From the NCBI GenBank assembly GCA_003116995.1, contig BDSL01000004.1, positions 496,001 through 560,000 of the forward strand: a stretch of DNA of 64,000 nt. Direction: 5' to 3'. The DNA is from Yamagishiella unicocca (Eukaryota; Chlorophyta; Chlorophyceae; Chlamydomonadales; Volvocaceae). Positions 23,085-33,387 of this stretch are shown in pieces. Numbering within the stretch: the first letter of the stretch is position 1; every line of letters starts with the position of its first letter. A program made the position numbers and the translations under genes. The notes beneath the pieces were generated by a model. It was not told the DNA's origin. It made no database searches and saw nothing but the letters and a program-made list of their open reading frames with translations.

Positions 23085-26000
23085 AAGGCGCGCGTCCCGC
23101 CTTGGGCCGCCGCGGGTGACCGTGGTGGAGACGCACCGGCTGGGGGTTGGCGGCGCGGCTGGCGGCGGATGGAGCACAAGCACCGAAGTTGGGCTCCAGG
23201 GCAGCGCCGGCACCAGCAGCGAGGGCCCGGGCAGCGGCTCTGGCGGGCGCCTGTCCGGAGTGTTTCGCCGGAGCTTCCAGCAGCAGCTGCGTGTGCTGTA
23301 CCAGTTGCGGAGGCAGCACGAGCAGCAGCAAGATCGGCAGTCGCAGTCGCAGCCGTTCGCGCCCTACCACCAGTTCCTACTCCTGTGCAGGCAGCAGCAG
23401 GACGGCGCCGGGCTGCAGACCGGGCAGTGCGGCGACGAGCAGCAGCAGCCGCGGCTGCTGCAGCAGCAGCAGCACCAGGAGCACGTGCCGTACAGCGCCC
23501 GCAGCGCATTGTACAGCACTCGGATCAAGATCGAGGGCTACGAGCCGGATCAGATTGCTGCGGGCTACCGCGAGCGCATATCCAAGCTGGTGCATGACGC
23601 GGGTCTGCAGCTGGAGGCGGTGACTGTGCGGGCAGGATGCATCGAACTGGTGGGTGGCTGGGCGGGCAGGATGCATCGAACTGGTGGGTGGCTGGACGGG
23701 CGTTGCACAGCGCTGCAGCACCAAAGCAATCCTAACAATCCTCACCCCAACCGCCGGGCCGCTGCCCCAACTGCCGCTGCTGCTGCCCGTTGTGCTGACG
23801 CAGCTCGTCGAGACGCGGGCGATCGGCGCGGTTTCGGAGCCTAACCAGGAGCCGGAGGGGCCGTCGGGGTCGCACCGCCCCTCGTCCGCGCAAGGTATCG
23901 ATGAAGCCACTGGCACCGCCACCACCACCATGGACTACCGTACAGTCATCACGGAGCGAAAAGCGGACAGCGGCAGCGACTGTCGGTCGGGCTGGGAGCA
24001 GGCCTGCCTATGGGAGGCCCGGTCAGAGGACAGCACTCCCCATGTCAGCGCGGTGCCGCACGTCTGCGAGGACGTACTCGACATCGGCGCTCTTATCCGG
24101 GCCTTACGCCTGCCGGAGTCCTCCCTGGAGACGGACCTGGCGCCAGCGAGCGACGGTGACGACGGGTACGACAGTGTAGAGGACGAGCCCAGCGACGGTG
24201 GAGGGAACGGCGCGCAGATGGGCGGACTGGGCGGCTTGGCGGGTGTGCCGGTGGCGGCGGGGTCGCTTGGGATGGCGTCGTGGGGACCCGCCGTCGCCGT
24301 CGCCCGGGAGTACCGGCGCTACATGGGCGCGGGAGAGACGTCGGGCGACGTAACGGTCTCCGACGGCGGCACGGCGGGAGTCGGGCAGCACTATTCGTAC
24401 GACAACAACAGCGGCTACCAGCACTGCCTCGTGCCGCAGGAGGCGGAGGCGGCGCGCGGCGCTGGCGGCGGAGGCGGCGGTGAGGAGACGCGGCGCTGGT
24501 CCCAGGATGCAGCGGGGGCCGATTCCTCGCGGCACTCGCTGTTCCTGCCGTACGTGCTCGACGTTTACCCGCGCGTGTTGTTCCACGAGGCGGCGGGACC
24601 CTGCCAGGGCCAGCACCAGCAGCGGCACCAGCAGCGGCACCAGCAGCAGCGCCAGCAGGCAGCCCAGGCACCGCTGTCGCTGGCCATGGTGGTATCGTGG
24701 GTGGACTCCCCCCGCGAGCCGCCGTACTGGGACGCGCAGCAGGCACCGCAGGCATCGGGCCCGGGAGGCGCCTACCCGCAGCCCGAGGCCGCAGTCCCCG
24801 GCTCGCTGGCGGATGGTTGCGGGGCCTCCGCCCACCTGGCGGCCGCCGGTGTTGCAGCACCGTCCGGGGTCAGTGCCGCCGCAGCCCCCCCCGCGCCTGC
24901 TGGGGCTTATGGAGCTCCGAGGGCTCGCCACAGCGGCGGCAGCAGTACCGCAGTTGGGCTGCCCGGCGCCCACATACTGCTGCGCTCGCAGGGGGAGTTC
25001 CTGGCGGTCGCCTACGTGGCGCCAGCGGTGAGCCCCGTCGCCATCTCCGCCACCGCCGCCGCGGCGACTGCGGTCCGCAACAGCGACGCTGCCATTAGCT
25101 CAGAAGTCGCGGAGGCCGATGCCGCCAGGGCTCTCGCTTCCTCTGAGCCCTTTTACTCCATGGCAGAGTTGAGCTTCCAGGACGCGCGCTCCGGCTCCGC
25201 CCTCCGTGCCGACAGCAGCCGCGGCGGCGGTTTCGGAGGCGGTGGCGGAGACACGGGGCCCTTCGCTGACGCCACCGGGGCACGGGCCGCGGGGCCGTAC
25301 GCCCTGCCTTGCTCTTTCGCTGCTGACGGCGGCGCGACACTGGGCAACGAGGCGCTGTACAGCGTGGAGCTGCGGCCCGTGCTGGGGCAGTTGCGGTGCG
25401 GGGTGGTGCTGGTGGAGGCGAGGCTGGACCCGCAGTCGGAGCCGGACGCGGCGGCGGCGGCTGCGGCACTCGCGGCGCACGGCCCGTCAGTGGTGCCGGT
25501 GCTGCTGGTGGGCGACCCACGGGTCGCCGACGAGCTCCAGGTCGCGGTGGACAACTGGCACGGCACGGTGGACGAGCTGGACAACCTATTGTACGACCTG
25601 GGCGCGCTGATCAGGCTGCAGGACGACCAGGCGGTGCGCGCAGGGCAGGCGGACGGTGGCGCCGTCGGCGGCGGAGCCCCTTGGGCCTCCTCCTCCTCGC
25701 CGCCCCTCAGCGGCCGCACCCTGATGCTCTACAGCCACCTGACCGCTTACGCGGAGGCGATGTCGTGGGGGAGGACGAGCAGGTGGCTCAGGGGGCGGCA
25801 GCTTGCTGCCGGCGCAGCACCGGCGTCGGCGCCGGTTCACAACAGGAGCAGGAGCGGCAGGAGCATGGGCCAGAGCGGTACTTGCACGAGCATCGAAACT
25901 GTAAGCTTGAGCTTGAGTAGCGTGGTGGAGGTGCCGACTGATGCGCCGGCGGTCGAGTTGGGGCATCCAGGCCTGGCGGAACCGGTTTCGGAGCTTGAGC

Positions 26001-27981
26001 AGGATGAGCAGCATGAGCCGCAGCAGCGAGGGCAGCATGAGCCGCAGCGGCGAGGGGGCTGGCTGCGGTGGCGGGCCGACCCCAGGTGCCCCCAGAGTCA
26101 GCGGCGACGGGACGGAGCGGCGGCGGAGCGGCAGCCGCAGCAGCTGATACGGTCGCTGCAGCATCTCTGGGGGCTGCTGCTGGTGGTGGTGGGCGTGCGC
26201 CGTACGACGCGAGCGGACGCGGAGGCGTACCAGTCGTACACGGCAGAGTTTGCGGCGGGCCTTATGAACGTGATGTGAGCGGGAAATGGGTTTGCGGAGG
26301 GTCGTTTGGGTGCAGGCCAGGGCGTTGGGAGGCGAGGCGGCGGACCCCGCTCGCTAGGCCCTGGCAGTGACTCACTCCGGTACCACTCACTCCGGTACCA
26401 CTCACTCCGGTACCACTCACTCCGGTACCACTGACTCCGGTACCACTCACTCCGGTACCACTCACTCCGGTACCACTGACTCCGGTACCACTCACTCCGG
26501 TACCACTCACTCCGGTACCACTCACTCCGGTACTCATACGTCCCCGACAGCCTACTCCGCTTTCCCCGGCCACCATGCTTCCTGCTTCCCCCTTGTACCA
26601 CGTAACATGCGCCTCTAGCTGTTGACGGCTACACACCCATCACTGCAACCACCACTGCAACCACCTTTGTCACCCACCACTGTCACCCACCACTGCAACC
26701 ATCACTGTCACCCACCACTTCACCCGCCACTGCACCCACAACTTTCACGCACTACTTCTCCCACCACTGCAACCACCACTGCAACCAGCACTGCACCGCC
26801 GCTCCCTCGCCGTGGGGCCCCCGCCGCAGGCAAGTGCTTGACATGGTGGGCTTCGTTACCGTGGTGGGCCGCAGCGGCTCCTGGGTCCACACCGACAAGG
26901 CATGTGTCCTCATGGCCGCATCGACCGGCGTAGCCATGGCGGCGGCGTGGCTGGTGCTGCCGAGGGAGACCTGGAGGCGCTGGTCGGCGAACGCAAAATG
27001 GCCGCGGCAGGTGTCGTACAGCATGTCCAAAGCCATGGTGAGGGGGCCTGCCTTCGCGCACATGCTTAGGGGGTGCTGAGGGGCCGGCGCTTGCGTCCCT
27101 CTGCCTCCACCGACCCAAATCGCCTTCGCAATGCCCGCCGCGGGTGCTGACTCGAGCAATCTGTCGCCTCCGCCCTCACCCTCATCCTAGCCATCTGCCC
27201 CCGTACCCACGCTGTCCGGGGCGGGTCCGCAACTCCGCCTCCCACCACAGCTGGCGCCGGCAGCTCAGCCCGCACTGCCGACCCCACCCCGCTCCAACGG
27301 TTTTCCTCGCATCCACGGGTCTTCCTCACAACCCCGCCCAACCCACCCGCTCCATTGTCGGTTAACCGGTTGCCCCTCTCCCCCACCCGCCCCGCTGCCT
27401 GCCCCAGGTTGCGTTCATGGGCTTTCCGCAGCCGGAGCAAACCCTGCGACACGAGCTGGGCGGCAGCATCTTTGTGGTGGAGGGAATCATCTTGCCAGCG
27501 GCGGTGCTGGTGAGTGCCAGGGGGCGGACGCTTCCTGCCGGGTGCCTTCTGCGAGGTTGCGGAATACGAGTCGTGGAGCAGGGGCTGGTGGTGGTGGTGG
27601 TGGTGGTGGTGGTGTGGCGCCAGCCCACCGGCGGGCCATTTCGCGGACCGACTCTGCCGCTGCCGCAGCCACGGCCCATGTGCGGTACGGGCGCACAGCC
27701 ACCCATTTCGACCCCTAAGCCGTCCCGCCCTGCCCCGCCCTGTCCCGCCCTGCCTGCTGCAGATGAGTCCGGCCGAGGCCGTCCTGATGGGCCTTGTGCG
27801 CGCACCGCTCTGCACTCGCATGTGGCTGCTGGCGGGCGCGCCGTACAGCGCCGCCGTGGTGGTCCTGCGCGCGCTGTGCCTCAGCGCCATGGGCGTGCTG
27901 ACCACCCTGGCCATCCACGTCTACATCCGGCTGTCGTACGAGAAACATAGGGCCTCCTCGGCCCGAGCCAAGGCGGATTGA
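21209..27981 (+). CDS. large multi-pass membrane protein, lineage-type, unknown function
   Basis: Seven exons (21209-21454, 21656-21973, 22258-23649, 23804-26274, 26830-27037, 27408-27509, 27763-27981) join in phase to 1,651 residues. The first 250 residues hold several hydrophobic segments (ACWLLLCTTC, MIAVFLRLFCVFLM, ASCILLLGLPLPG, LSTIALLAIEL). About 1,150 hydrophilic residues follow, with five 12-residue repeats (22571-22740), poly-Gln and Gly/Ala runs, and two conserved-looking stretches (GYEPDQIAAGYRERISKLV; VDNWHGTVDELDNLLYDLGA). A second hydrophobic block ends the protein (CVLMAASTGVAMAAAWLVLP, SIFVVEGIILPAAVL, LCLSAMGVLTTLAIHVYI). I recall similar architecture only from volvocine algae, and I know no function. 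Exon 4's donor GTGAGC overlaps an in-frame TGA, so intron retention would remove the C-terminal block. The exon 4 acceptor is the least certain junction. Confidence 0.72.
22571..22740 (+). repeat. 36-bp coding tandem repeat (12-residue GGAGADGESLLG units)
   Basis: About five imperfect in-frame units encode GGAGADGESLLG-like blocks in exon 3 of the membrane protein, in its hydrophilic region. The 36-bp period keeps frame. Confidence 0.85.
23052..23087 (+). repeat. CAG trinucleotide run encoding poly-Gln
   Basis: An uninterrupted run of CAG codons (about 11, then CAA) in exon 3 of the membrane protein encodes poly-glutamine. It is probably length-variable between strains. Confidence 0.85.
26370..26535. 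repeat. 15-bp minisatellite (CTCACTCCGGTACCA) in an intron
   Basis: About eleven nearly perfect copies, a few with CTGACT in place of CTCACT, each carrying a KpnI palindrome GGTACC. The array lies in the 555-bp intron 26275-26829 of the membrane-protein gene and is open in the translated + frame because the period is a multiple of three. Confidence 0.95.
26634..26800. repeat. degenerate CACCACTGCAACC/CACCACTGTCACC repeat
   Basis: Loose tandem array of 10- to 13-bp ACC-rich units in the same intron, immediately after the 15-bp minisatellite. Confidence 0.75.
27290..27345 (-). repeat. interspersed intronic repeat, family A copy
   Basis: The - strand reads GAGGAAGACCCGTGGATGCG followed by AGGAAAACCGTT. 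It is related to copies at 3300-3366, 11928-11977, 35885-35932 and 51283-51334. This copy is in the intron between the exons ending at 27037 and starting at 27408. Confidence 0.65.
27585..27616. repeat. GGT/TGG trinucleotide run
   Basis: About ten GTG/TGG triplets in the last intron of the membrane-protein gene. Confidence 0.85.
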
Positions 27982-29993
27982 CCACCCGAATGGGGTTGCT
28001 GGGGTTAGCAATGGTTGGGTGCTGCTTGCAGTGCGTACACCAGAAGACACACAGTACAAGGATTTGCGGCGATGTGTACGGATTTATTCCGAGCGGCGAA
28101 TCCTCGCGATGAATACTTGCGATAGTGGGTGTGCGGGTGTCGTAATGACTGATGGGCACCGAAGAGCAGCGGGCTAAAATCTAAGCGGTGGCTCGCCCAG
28201 CGAGCGAGTGTTGTGTTGCTGTCGGAGCGGCGGGCGGCCGGGCGTCAAGAGTCCGAGTCAGCGGGATGCGGTGAGCTTGGTGTTGCGACGTTCGGATTGG
28301 CACGTCGTGAGGGGTGGTGCTGCGACTTTGGGTTGGGACAGCACCTTCCAAAGCGGCGGTGTTTTCATGTTGCGAGCGAGTGGGCGGGGGGCGGTCATCC
28401 AGAGCTGGCTCGCGCCCAAGCGGTCCAGGCGGCCGGGGGACGGTCCGGCCGCCCCCGCAACCTACCCTCCCTCCCCAGTCTCCTTGTTGCTTGAACTAGC
28501 GGGATTCCCATAACCGATCGGTAGGGATTCCCTCGCCTGCAGCCGCCCGTGTTTTTATTTTTGCAGGCGAGCGACGGGGCGGGCTTCGTTACTAGGTCCG
28601 GCACTGGGTGCCAGGTTGAGGGCAGCAAGAGGTTTTGTTTTATGAGCCATCATTAATAGCAAGGGAAGGGAATCGGGGGCAAGGTGCGACGGGAACCCAG
28701 TGCATGGCATTAGATGGCATATCTCGCTTTGGTACTTGTGGCTTACGATGAGCCGTCGACGTACTGTTTAAGATTCATGCGATATGGCCATTTCGGCCCC
28801 TTGATTATGCAATTTCGGCCCCTTGTTATGCAATTTCGGCCCCTTGATTATGCATTATCCCTTATAATAAGTTCTATCACGTTGGGCCCTGGCCAAGGCT
28901 GCCAGGTATCATCGCGATCTTTGGCCCCCATTTCCTGCGTGCGGTCTGCGGGACGCCTCGGGGTATTTTTGTGCGGGGGGCGGCAGCAGTATTTTACGCT
29001 GCCCCGGAAGAACCTTACGAAGAGAGGCCAAACGTGTAGCTGCGTGGGAGCGTTCCAGAAGCAGCCTCCTGCGGTCATGCCGGGAGGTGATGTGGCGGTG
29101 CCAGTAGTGCAGTGTGCCAATTTGTTTTTATAGCGGGAACGGCTAGGGGACGTGTTTATCTCAGTTGCACCGCACCTGGCGCTGCAAGCCGAAACATCTG
29201 TAAGGATAGATGGTCATACCACACTCAGGTTAAATACATCACATCAAAAGGATACATAGGAAATCTGACCGCGCTCACAGCCACACGCGGGAGGCGCACA
29301 TCCGGTAGCTGGCCTCACGCCCTGTGACGCGGCAGTCAACGCAAACGACATGAATCGACCGAAGAGGGCTATATACATTGATTTCTGTCGACGATTCGAC
29401 TTTTAAAAGCCGATGATAAAAGGTGCACTGCCTCGCGTGGTGTTGCGGTCAGGCGCTCTACGGTGTGCTTGTCAGTAACGGCCGAGAAGAGGTTGTACGG
29501 CTCTCCTACGACTGTCAGAATGGTCAGCAACACCTCCGAAAGTAAAAAAAAGTCGCGAAGGAAAACAAATATTCCACGTTCATTTGGGAACTATGTGCAG
29601 CCGGCGTCCACGCCGGCGGCTCAAGAAGGGGTGCGGTATTGGCTGGACACGAACCCTATACCACAATATCAATAACAGTTACTGCTCCTATCAGCAGCGC
29701 AGTGCAGGCAGACCGTACCACACGACACCCGCTGGCAGGCCCACATGCCCCGCATCCAGCACAACGCTGGCGCGTGAGCCTAGGGCGCAACACCCATGGC
29801 AAGATCGCTCACGGTGGACTGAATGCCACGTGTGGGATATGATTTTATGATAAGTTGCCAAAGCTGCTGCTGTTGCTGCTGCGGCCGCCGCACACCCAGG
29901 ACGCACAGACGCATGCAGGGAAGGCCGCAACAGACGAGCAGCCGGAGTCCCAAGATCGCTCCCCAGCCCCCCAACGTAGAAACTTAGAGCAGC
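27982..29993. other. convergent 3' UTRs and intergenic DNA
   Basis: A 2-kb stretch with no supported gene. TGTAA on + occurs at 29209-29213, 1.2 kb after the membrane-protein stop. An inverted repeat (TCGCCTGCA ... TGCAGGCGA with a T-rich loop) lies near 28529-28572, and a 22-bp triplicated unit is at 28789-28856. Open frames here lack family motifs. Confidence 0.45.
28789..28856. repeat. 22-bp near-perfect repeat, three copies
   Basis: Three consecutive units of ATTTCGGCCCCTTGATTATG type; the middle unit has TTGTTATG. Intergenic. Confidence 0.85.
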
Positions 29994-30960
29994 TTATAGC
30001 CAATTCCGCCCAAAGCCGCCTAGCCCAAACACAGCCACGATAGCCATGGCCAGTGACAACATCAGTGACCAGCGCACCGCCCCGGCTGCGCCCGGCTTGG
30101 TGTAGTTGCAGTAGGTAGAGTCGATGACGAGGCCGTTCGTGGCGTTGTAGAGGGACTGGTTGAAGGCGAAGATGTCGCTGGAGGAGGCCGCGTCAGGCAG
30201 AAGCGTCGGCAGGGAGTTCACGGCGTCGATGTCGATTGCGGAGTCGTTGCCGCCTAGCTGACTGGACGTCAGGTTTCGGAGCGCGCAGTCGTCGTAATAA
30301 CCTGGAACACGAGCAGGCAACACGTGCGGCAGACGCCGATGGTGGTTGTGATTTAGGGTTTTGGGGTTTTGATGTTGCGTGACGCAGAGAGGCGCAACCA
30401 CGACGTGACCTCTTCCCGAACCCTCCCTCGAGTGTCGCCCACGCTGGGCTGGCCATACAACCGACCGTTTCCCTGGAGCCGTGATGTCGCCAGTGAGGGG
30501 CACGGCGGGAGTAGAGCCCTCAACGCCTGCCCAGTAACCCTGCAAATGGTAGTGCCGTACCCTGCCTCTCGCAACTCGCTGCCCTCGCGCCCAGATGAGC
30601 ACCTGCAACGCCACCGACCCCACCCGGCCCCCGCCTGCTCCCTCGGGACACCCCATCCAGATCCAGCGGGTAAGCTCGTCCACACCCACCGTCGTAGTAG
30701 AAGCGCATGCTGGGGTAGCTGTAGCCGTTGAAAAGGACGTATGTCAGGATCACGGCGCTAGCGATACGGTACTGATTTTGTACGCCGATGCTGCGGCCGT
30801 TGTAGGTGGTACCGGACGTTGTGGTTCCCGCCCCGGTGCCACCCGTCCGGGCGCCGCCGGTGCTGCCACCTGCAGACCTGATGACCGCACGAGTGCTGCT
30901 GCTGGAGAGAATGACGAGGAGACCTAGGAGCAGTGCACGGCGGGCGGCTGGGAGTGGCAT
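29994..30960 (-). CDS. small secreted or single-pass membrane protein, unknown function
   Basis: Two exons (30960-30690, 30301-29994) join in phase to 192 residues. The N-terminus is a clear signal peptide (RRALLLGLLVILSSSSTRA). A Gly/Thr-rich stretch, a Tyr-rich segment (SYPSMRFYYDG), several N-x-S/T sites (NLTSS, NQSLYNATN, CNYT) and paired Cys residues follow. A C-terminal hydrophobic segment (LMLSLAMAIVAVFGLGGF) could be a membrane anchor or a GPI-attachment signal. An upstream in-frame ATG would add 27 to 35 residues but would bury the signal peptide, so I chose 30960. No family is recognised. Confidence 0.62.
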
Positions 30961-33387
30961 GGCCAAGGCGCGCGCGTGGAGGCGGGCACAGCGAGGCGTT
31001 GGCTGGGCCGCTGCGACAGCCGACGGAAGGCTACTCCCCTGCATTGCTGCACGCATGCGAGTCAACGTGGTCTCCGCGTTGGCGGCGTAGGTTGCGCGCT
31101 GTTCTTGCCCAAACTGGCCTCAGCCTGTAGCTTATGGCCTCAAGCCTGCTGTTTGTGCATAGGTAGGCATACCGCAACGATGGGATAAGTTAGGAACTTG
31201 CGAAGGTCGTCTGGGTACGTGGCAACAAGGCCGTGTTGCCCACACTCATACATCATATGAGAATCCATTTCAGCTCAGTTCTGATGATGGTTTCGGGCAA
31301 GGAACAGAACTGCGCCCAAAAGGCCGGGGAGGCTCCCTGGTATTTAAACCTGTCGCATGCTGCCCTTCCACCACGGCAAGGCCGTCTCTTCACCTGCTGC
31401 TTACCAAATGTGGTAGTTTCCAGCGACGAAGAGCTTGACTGGTCCTGTCGTGTGCCTTAGACGTTATAATCCAAACGGGCAGCTACTATCCACGTCATAA
31501 CAAGTCTGAGCCGGCAATATAATAGTGCTGCATGCACCACCGCTCGGAATTGCGTCGTCCTGAGTACGTGTCGAGTTGCAAGACTTAGCAACAATTTGTA
31601 AGGGCGACTTACCACGTAGGATGCAAAAAAGCCAATGGTATTGGTAAATTTGTAATGAAGTAATTGCTTCAGTAGCTACGAGCATATTTACATTCGCCAA
31701 TATGTATGTACAATGTGAATATAGAATGTAGGTTATGGTTGTCGTATATCACTCTTGCCACCCTTTGCCGCCCCATCTTTCGAATGGGTAGAGCGCCGCG
31801 GGAGAATCCACCTTCGGAAAATCTTCTCGTGGCTCTTTCCATCATGTCAGGCAGTATCATTACGTTTAGGCGCAGTCGGGCAGTCGGGCAGTCGGGCAGT
31901 CGGGGAACAGGGTCAGCCCTAAATCATTCGCCCCTGAGTACACGAATGAGAGGCTACCGTACTGCTTCAAATGATTTTTGCAAAACAAAATTGCGCATGA
32001 CCCAAAACAATTTTCGTCCACACATTCCCACCGTTTCCCAGGCGGGGTCCGGTTATGCTCCAAACCCAAATGGCAGCGATGGCAGGAGATGTACCTACGC
32101 TTAGATGTCGTAATACTGTGCCAGAGCATTCCTGGCCACCCGGAAAGCACCTGGGTCGATGTTGCCGCGCACCGCCCTGTGCGGCTCGCGCAGAGGTATT
32201 CGGCACGTACCTGGCAGATGCAGCGAGTCATCCCCGGATTCTTTCGCGCCTCTACAGCTTTTCATCCCTGCTGCATTTGAGGCCTGGGGCGTCCTGGGGC
32301 TGCAACTTTGCCCAACGCATGGTTTAGTAGGTGTCCTGGGGTTTGCCGTCAATGGAGTTAGTGGAGGCGTGTAGGTCGTGTTTAGCATACGCCTACCGCG
32401 CCTATGCGCCCAAATCATGCGCAAAGGCGGCCCGTGACAGCCCAGTCAGGACGTCCCTCCGGCGTATTAGGATGTCCGCGTCACATCAAGCTGCGACGAA
32501 CCACACGAACCAGGAATTACCCAGGCCAAAACCATAGTGGTGATGACTAGTTTCGGCTGGCACAGTGTACTGATGTACACATACAGGCGCCCGGTCTCAA
32601 GGTGTAAGGATCTAGGAATGACAGGATCCATTTCACGACAACACGACCCCACAGGGCCCCACTTAGTGCGTGCCGTGCCTGGTGCTGCCCCAGAGCCATG
32701 GTGTGATGAATGACAGGAGCAATATGCCAACGTTTGGAACATATCGAACGCATTGGTGCGCCGCTGCGAAGTACGGCTCGTACGTGAGTAATTATGAAAT
32801 TTTCCTCAGTCGTGCTGCTTATCCTTGTCCAGATAATTCATACTGTCGACGGAAAATATGAGGCAAAGGGTGGGCACTTTCAAGTCGTCCTGCCATAGGA
32901 GGTAGGACTCTAAGACAAGTAGTGGGCCACAGGGAATTTGGGAGAAAGGCATCGTGTGCTTTTGCAGCGACCGGCACGATATGCTGACATGGAATGCATG
33001 ATCGGATGATACCTATCCTTCCACTCATCGGGCGTGATCCCGTACATCTATCGGTACTTGACTTGCCTAAAGGAATACATGTAAGTGCCCTACCTAGCTT
33101 GAAGGAGTGCTAAGACATTACATTCTCAATCCTATCACAGAGCTGGCCTCTCATTAACGGCTATCGCTCTAGGACAACTTGCGATCGCTGAACATATTCA
33201 AACCACCAAGCCGCTCGCGGTTATATTTGCATCCTATATGAACAGGTGCTAATTTGGGTAGTGTTTAGGAGCAGAACTGCTTGCTTTGGCTTAACAGTTG
33301 CAAAAAAAGGCAACCAAGGGACACGCACAAACTTCCACAACGGTTCACAGCGACTTAAGTGCAGCAATACAAGAATAGCCATAAGCA
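30961..33387. other. divergent intergenic region, 2.4 kb
   Basis: It separates a - gene and a + gene and is markedly less GC-rich than the coding parts. It holds promoters, a short CAGTCGGG tandem run near 31870-31905, and a - strand tail-like frame at 32101-32230 ending RVARNALAQYYDI before a TAA, for which I found no upstream exon. Nothing else is supported. Confidence 0.4.
31868..31905. repeat. 8-bp tandem repeat (GCAGTCGG)
   Basis: Four adjacent GCAGTCGG units in intergenic DNA. Confidence 0.8.

Noticed and set aside
22201..23844. 547-codon frame as a complete gene starting at 22201
   Set aside because: The first codons lie in the intron before 22258, and the frame after 23649 runs into another intron. 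The spliced model joins hydrophobic segments on both sides in phase.
26370..26535. CRISPR-like regular array
   Set aside because: Units are contiguous 15-mers with no spacers, inside a eukaryotic intron.
31706..32231. Overlapping 121- and 132-codon frames on opposite strands
   Set aside because: Neither shows family motifs or splice context. The region is AT-richer intergenic DNA.
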